The notes below the pieces were generated by a model that was given only the letters and a program-made list of their open reading frames with translations, was not told the DNA's origin and searched no databases. A stretch of 64,000 bases of DNA from an uncultured Butyricimonas sp. (GTDB lineage Bacteria; Bacteroidota; Bacteroidia; Bacteroidales; Marinifilaceae): positions 31,840-95,839 of the forward strand of contig CALUMT010000002.1 of NCBI GenBank assembly GCA_944321845.1. The letters run 5' to 3'. Shown piece after piece: positions 62,751 through 64,000 of the stretch; the stretch's first letter is position 1, and each line of letters starts with the position of its first letter. The position numbers and the translations under genes are program-made.

Positions 62751-62789
62751 ACAAATATACCACAATAATTCCAAAAAAGCAACGCCCTC
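62751..62789. repeat. Duplicated promoter segment, copy near the NTase gene
   Basis: Counterpart of 62245-62284. Here it is joined directly to the 62787-62827 terminator repeat, so this copy has the longer contiguous version. Confidence 0.8.
62752..62783 (-). promoter_or_regulatory. Promoter of the NTase unit
   Basis: GTTG, 20 bp, TATATTTG, same as the mntA promoter. It lies 28 bp upstream of the NTase ATG. Confidence 0.8.
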
Positions 62790-62827
62790 CCCGCAACCAT
62801 AAAAAAAGTCCCGGGCAGACACCATCA
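62787..62827. repeat. Imperfect direct repeat, copy B
   Basis: Counterpart of 61483-61524. Its AGTCCCGGG part is the distal arm of a functional terminator. Confidence 0.7.
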
Positions 62828-62844
62828 CGGCATCCACCCGGGAC
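62801..62844 (-). terminator. Intrinsic terminator of the DegT-type aminotransferase gene
   Basis: GTCCCGGG and CCCGGGAC, 8 bp, with seven T residues on the minus strand, starting 22 bases after the stop. Confidence 0.88.
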
Positions 62845-62866
62845 CAAAGTAAAAAAGGGTAAATCT

Positions 62867-64000
62867 TTATCTCGTCCCCGCCAACCCGCGGATCACCTCC
62901 ACCACCCGGGCGATATCGTCGTCCGTCAGTGTCGGACCGGAAGGAAGGCAAAGGCCCTTGTCAAACAATCCTTCACTCGTCCCGTTTCCGTAATACGGGG
63001 CATCCTTGAACACCGGCTGCAGGTGCATCGGCTTCCACAACGGTCGACTCTCGATATTATCACCGTCAAGCGCCAGGCGAACGTCCTCCCGGCTGAAACC
63101 GCATTCCCCCGGCTCCACCGTGATACACGTCAGCCAGTAATTCGAGTTGAAATCACCGCCTTCCGGCTGGCTCATCACCCGTACTCCCGGAACATCCGCC
63201 AGCAACCGGACGTACAACCCGTGAATCTCCCGCCGACGGGCGATATGCTCGTCCAGCACGAACATCTGCCCACGGCCGATCCCCGCACAAATATTACTCA
63301 TCCGGTAATTATAACCGATTCGCTCGTGCTGGTAATGCGGTGCCTGCTCCCGGGCCTGCGTCGCGTAGAACAACGCCCGTTTCGCCTTCGCCTCCTCCCG
63401 GCAGACCAGCGCTCCACCGCCCGACGTCGTGATCATCTTGTTACCGTTGAACGACAGCGCCCCGAACTCACCGAACGTACCGCACATCCGTCCCTTGTAG
63501 CTCGATCCCAACGCCTCGGCGGCATCCTCCAGCACCGGGATACCGTACCGGTTCGCCACCTCCAGGATTTCCGTCATCCTCGCCGGCATACCGTACAGGT
63601 GAACCGGGATTATCGCCTTCGGCAGCCGTCCCGTCTTCCGTTGCCGGTCCTTGATCGCCTCCTCCAGCAACACGGGATCCATGTTCCACGTCTCCCTCTC
63701 GCTATCCACGAACACCGGTGTCGCCCCCACGTAGGCGATAGGATTCGCCGAGGCCGAGAACGTGAAACTCTGGCAAATCACCTCGTCTCCACGGCCCACA
63801 CCCAGCAATATCAAACCCAAATGCAACGCCGCAGTCCCGGCACTCAACGCCACCACGTGGCGGCTCTCACCGTCCAGCGTATCCCCGGAACCCTTCTCCA
63901 GGTAATCCTTCAACGCCGCCTCGAACGCGTTAACGTTCGGCCCAAGAGGCACCACCCAGTTCGTGTCAAACGCCTCCTGTATAAACTCCTGCTCCCGTCC
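62867..64000 (-). CDS. DegT/DnrJ/EryC1-family sugar aminotransferase (5' end outside window)
   Basis: A PLP-dependent aminotransferase on nucleotide-sugar keto intermediates. The frame is open to the right edge, showing 377 residues. Motifs: the N-terminal TNWVVPLGPNVNAFE, LSAGTAALHLGLILLGVGRG, EDAAEALGSSYKG and the PLP Lys in SFNGNKMITTSGGG. WLTCI and a PLWKPMHLQPVF segment point to UDP-4-amino-sugar (PglE/PseC-like) enzymes used for capsule or glycoprotein sugars. The sugar cannot be named. It probably starts a polysaccharide locus beyond this window. Confidence 0.9.
   Translation of the reverse strand, partial: GREQEFIQEAFDTNWVVPLGPNVNAFEAALKDYLEKGSGDTLDGESRHVVALSAGTAALHLGLILLGVGRGDEVICQSFTFSASANPIAYVGATPVFVDSERETWNMDPVLLEEAIKDRQRKTGRLPKAIIPVHLYGMPARMTEILEVANRYGIPVLEDAAEALGSSYKGRMCGTFGEFGALSFNGNKMITTSGGGALVCREEAKAKRALFYATQAREQAPHYQHERIGYNYRMSNICAGIGRGQMFVLDEHIARRREIHGLYVRLLADVPGVRVMSQPEGGDFNSNYWLTCITVEPGECGFSREDVRLALDGDNIESRPLWKPMHLQPVFKDAPYYGNGTSEGLFDKGLCLPSGPTLTDDDIARVVEVIRGLAGTR

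Overview
The window looks like chromosome of a strictly or mainly anaerobic gut Bacteroidota, order Bacteroidales. The gene content (split proline catabolism, S46 and S9 peptidases, TlpA and DUF1573 lipoproteins, DUF3078 barrel, reverse rubrerythrin) and the TAnnTTTG promoter elements fit Odoribacteraceae such as Butyricimonas or Odoribacter, but that family assignment is an inference. No rRNA, tRNA or CRISPR array is visible. Both edges cut genes: a GH20 hexosaminidase on the left and a DegT/DnrJ/EryC1-type aminotransferase on the right.

Region by region. 1-6251: cell-wall, nucleoid and outer-membrane genes, all on the minus strand. 6331-9034: a compact 2.7 kb element with a rolling-circle (HUH) Rep, an SSB and three small proteins. 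It is bounded by two copies of a dif-like site and encodes no integrase or structural gene, so it looks like an element that borrows host XerC/XerD. 9142-17162: TPR protein, gyrA, flavodoxin, CMD-cupin protein, AraC regulator, metallo-hydrolase and a DUF6266-like protein. 17163-21115: an AT-rich accessory island of Sel1-repeat proteins. 22534-23446: three start-stop overlapping genes, DUF3791, DUF3990 (ADP-ribosyltransferase-like) and a 73-aa protein, probably a toxin-antitoxin-type unit, followed by scraps of a mobile element.

23997-35434: a second DUF6266-like protein, M48 protease, RsmI-like methyltransferase, the proline oxidation pair, guaA, a Dph6-like ATPase, a membrane pyrophosphatase and rimO. 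35498-39522: a complete tripartite efflux operon (outer-membrane factor, HlyD adaptor, EmrB-like pump). 40181-54923: an S9 peptidase, a TlpA/DUF1573 lipoprotein operon with a 44-codon ORF upstream, a hydrolase with a Cys nucleophile, a YgiQ radical SAM protein, TPR proteins, free-Met-sulfoxide reductase, pepD, a MarR regulator, a DHH phosphoesterase, and the divergent reverse rubrerythrin and superoxide dismutase.

54995-60545 is a six-gene minus-strand run (HEPN-motif protein, DUF2520 protein, KdsC-like phosphatase, UbiA-like prenyltransferase, Maf, DPP11-type S46 peptidase). 61483-62827 holds a HepT/MntA toxin-antitoxin pair beside a second nucleotidyltransferase whose HEPN partner has been reduced to a 31-codon remnant. 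The two units carry near-identical promoters, and stretches of the same DNA recur around them, which records how this locus was assembled. The most novel-looking items are the dif-bounded element and the three-gene DUF3990 operon.
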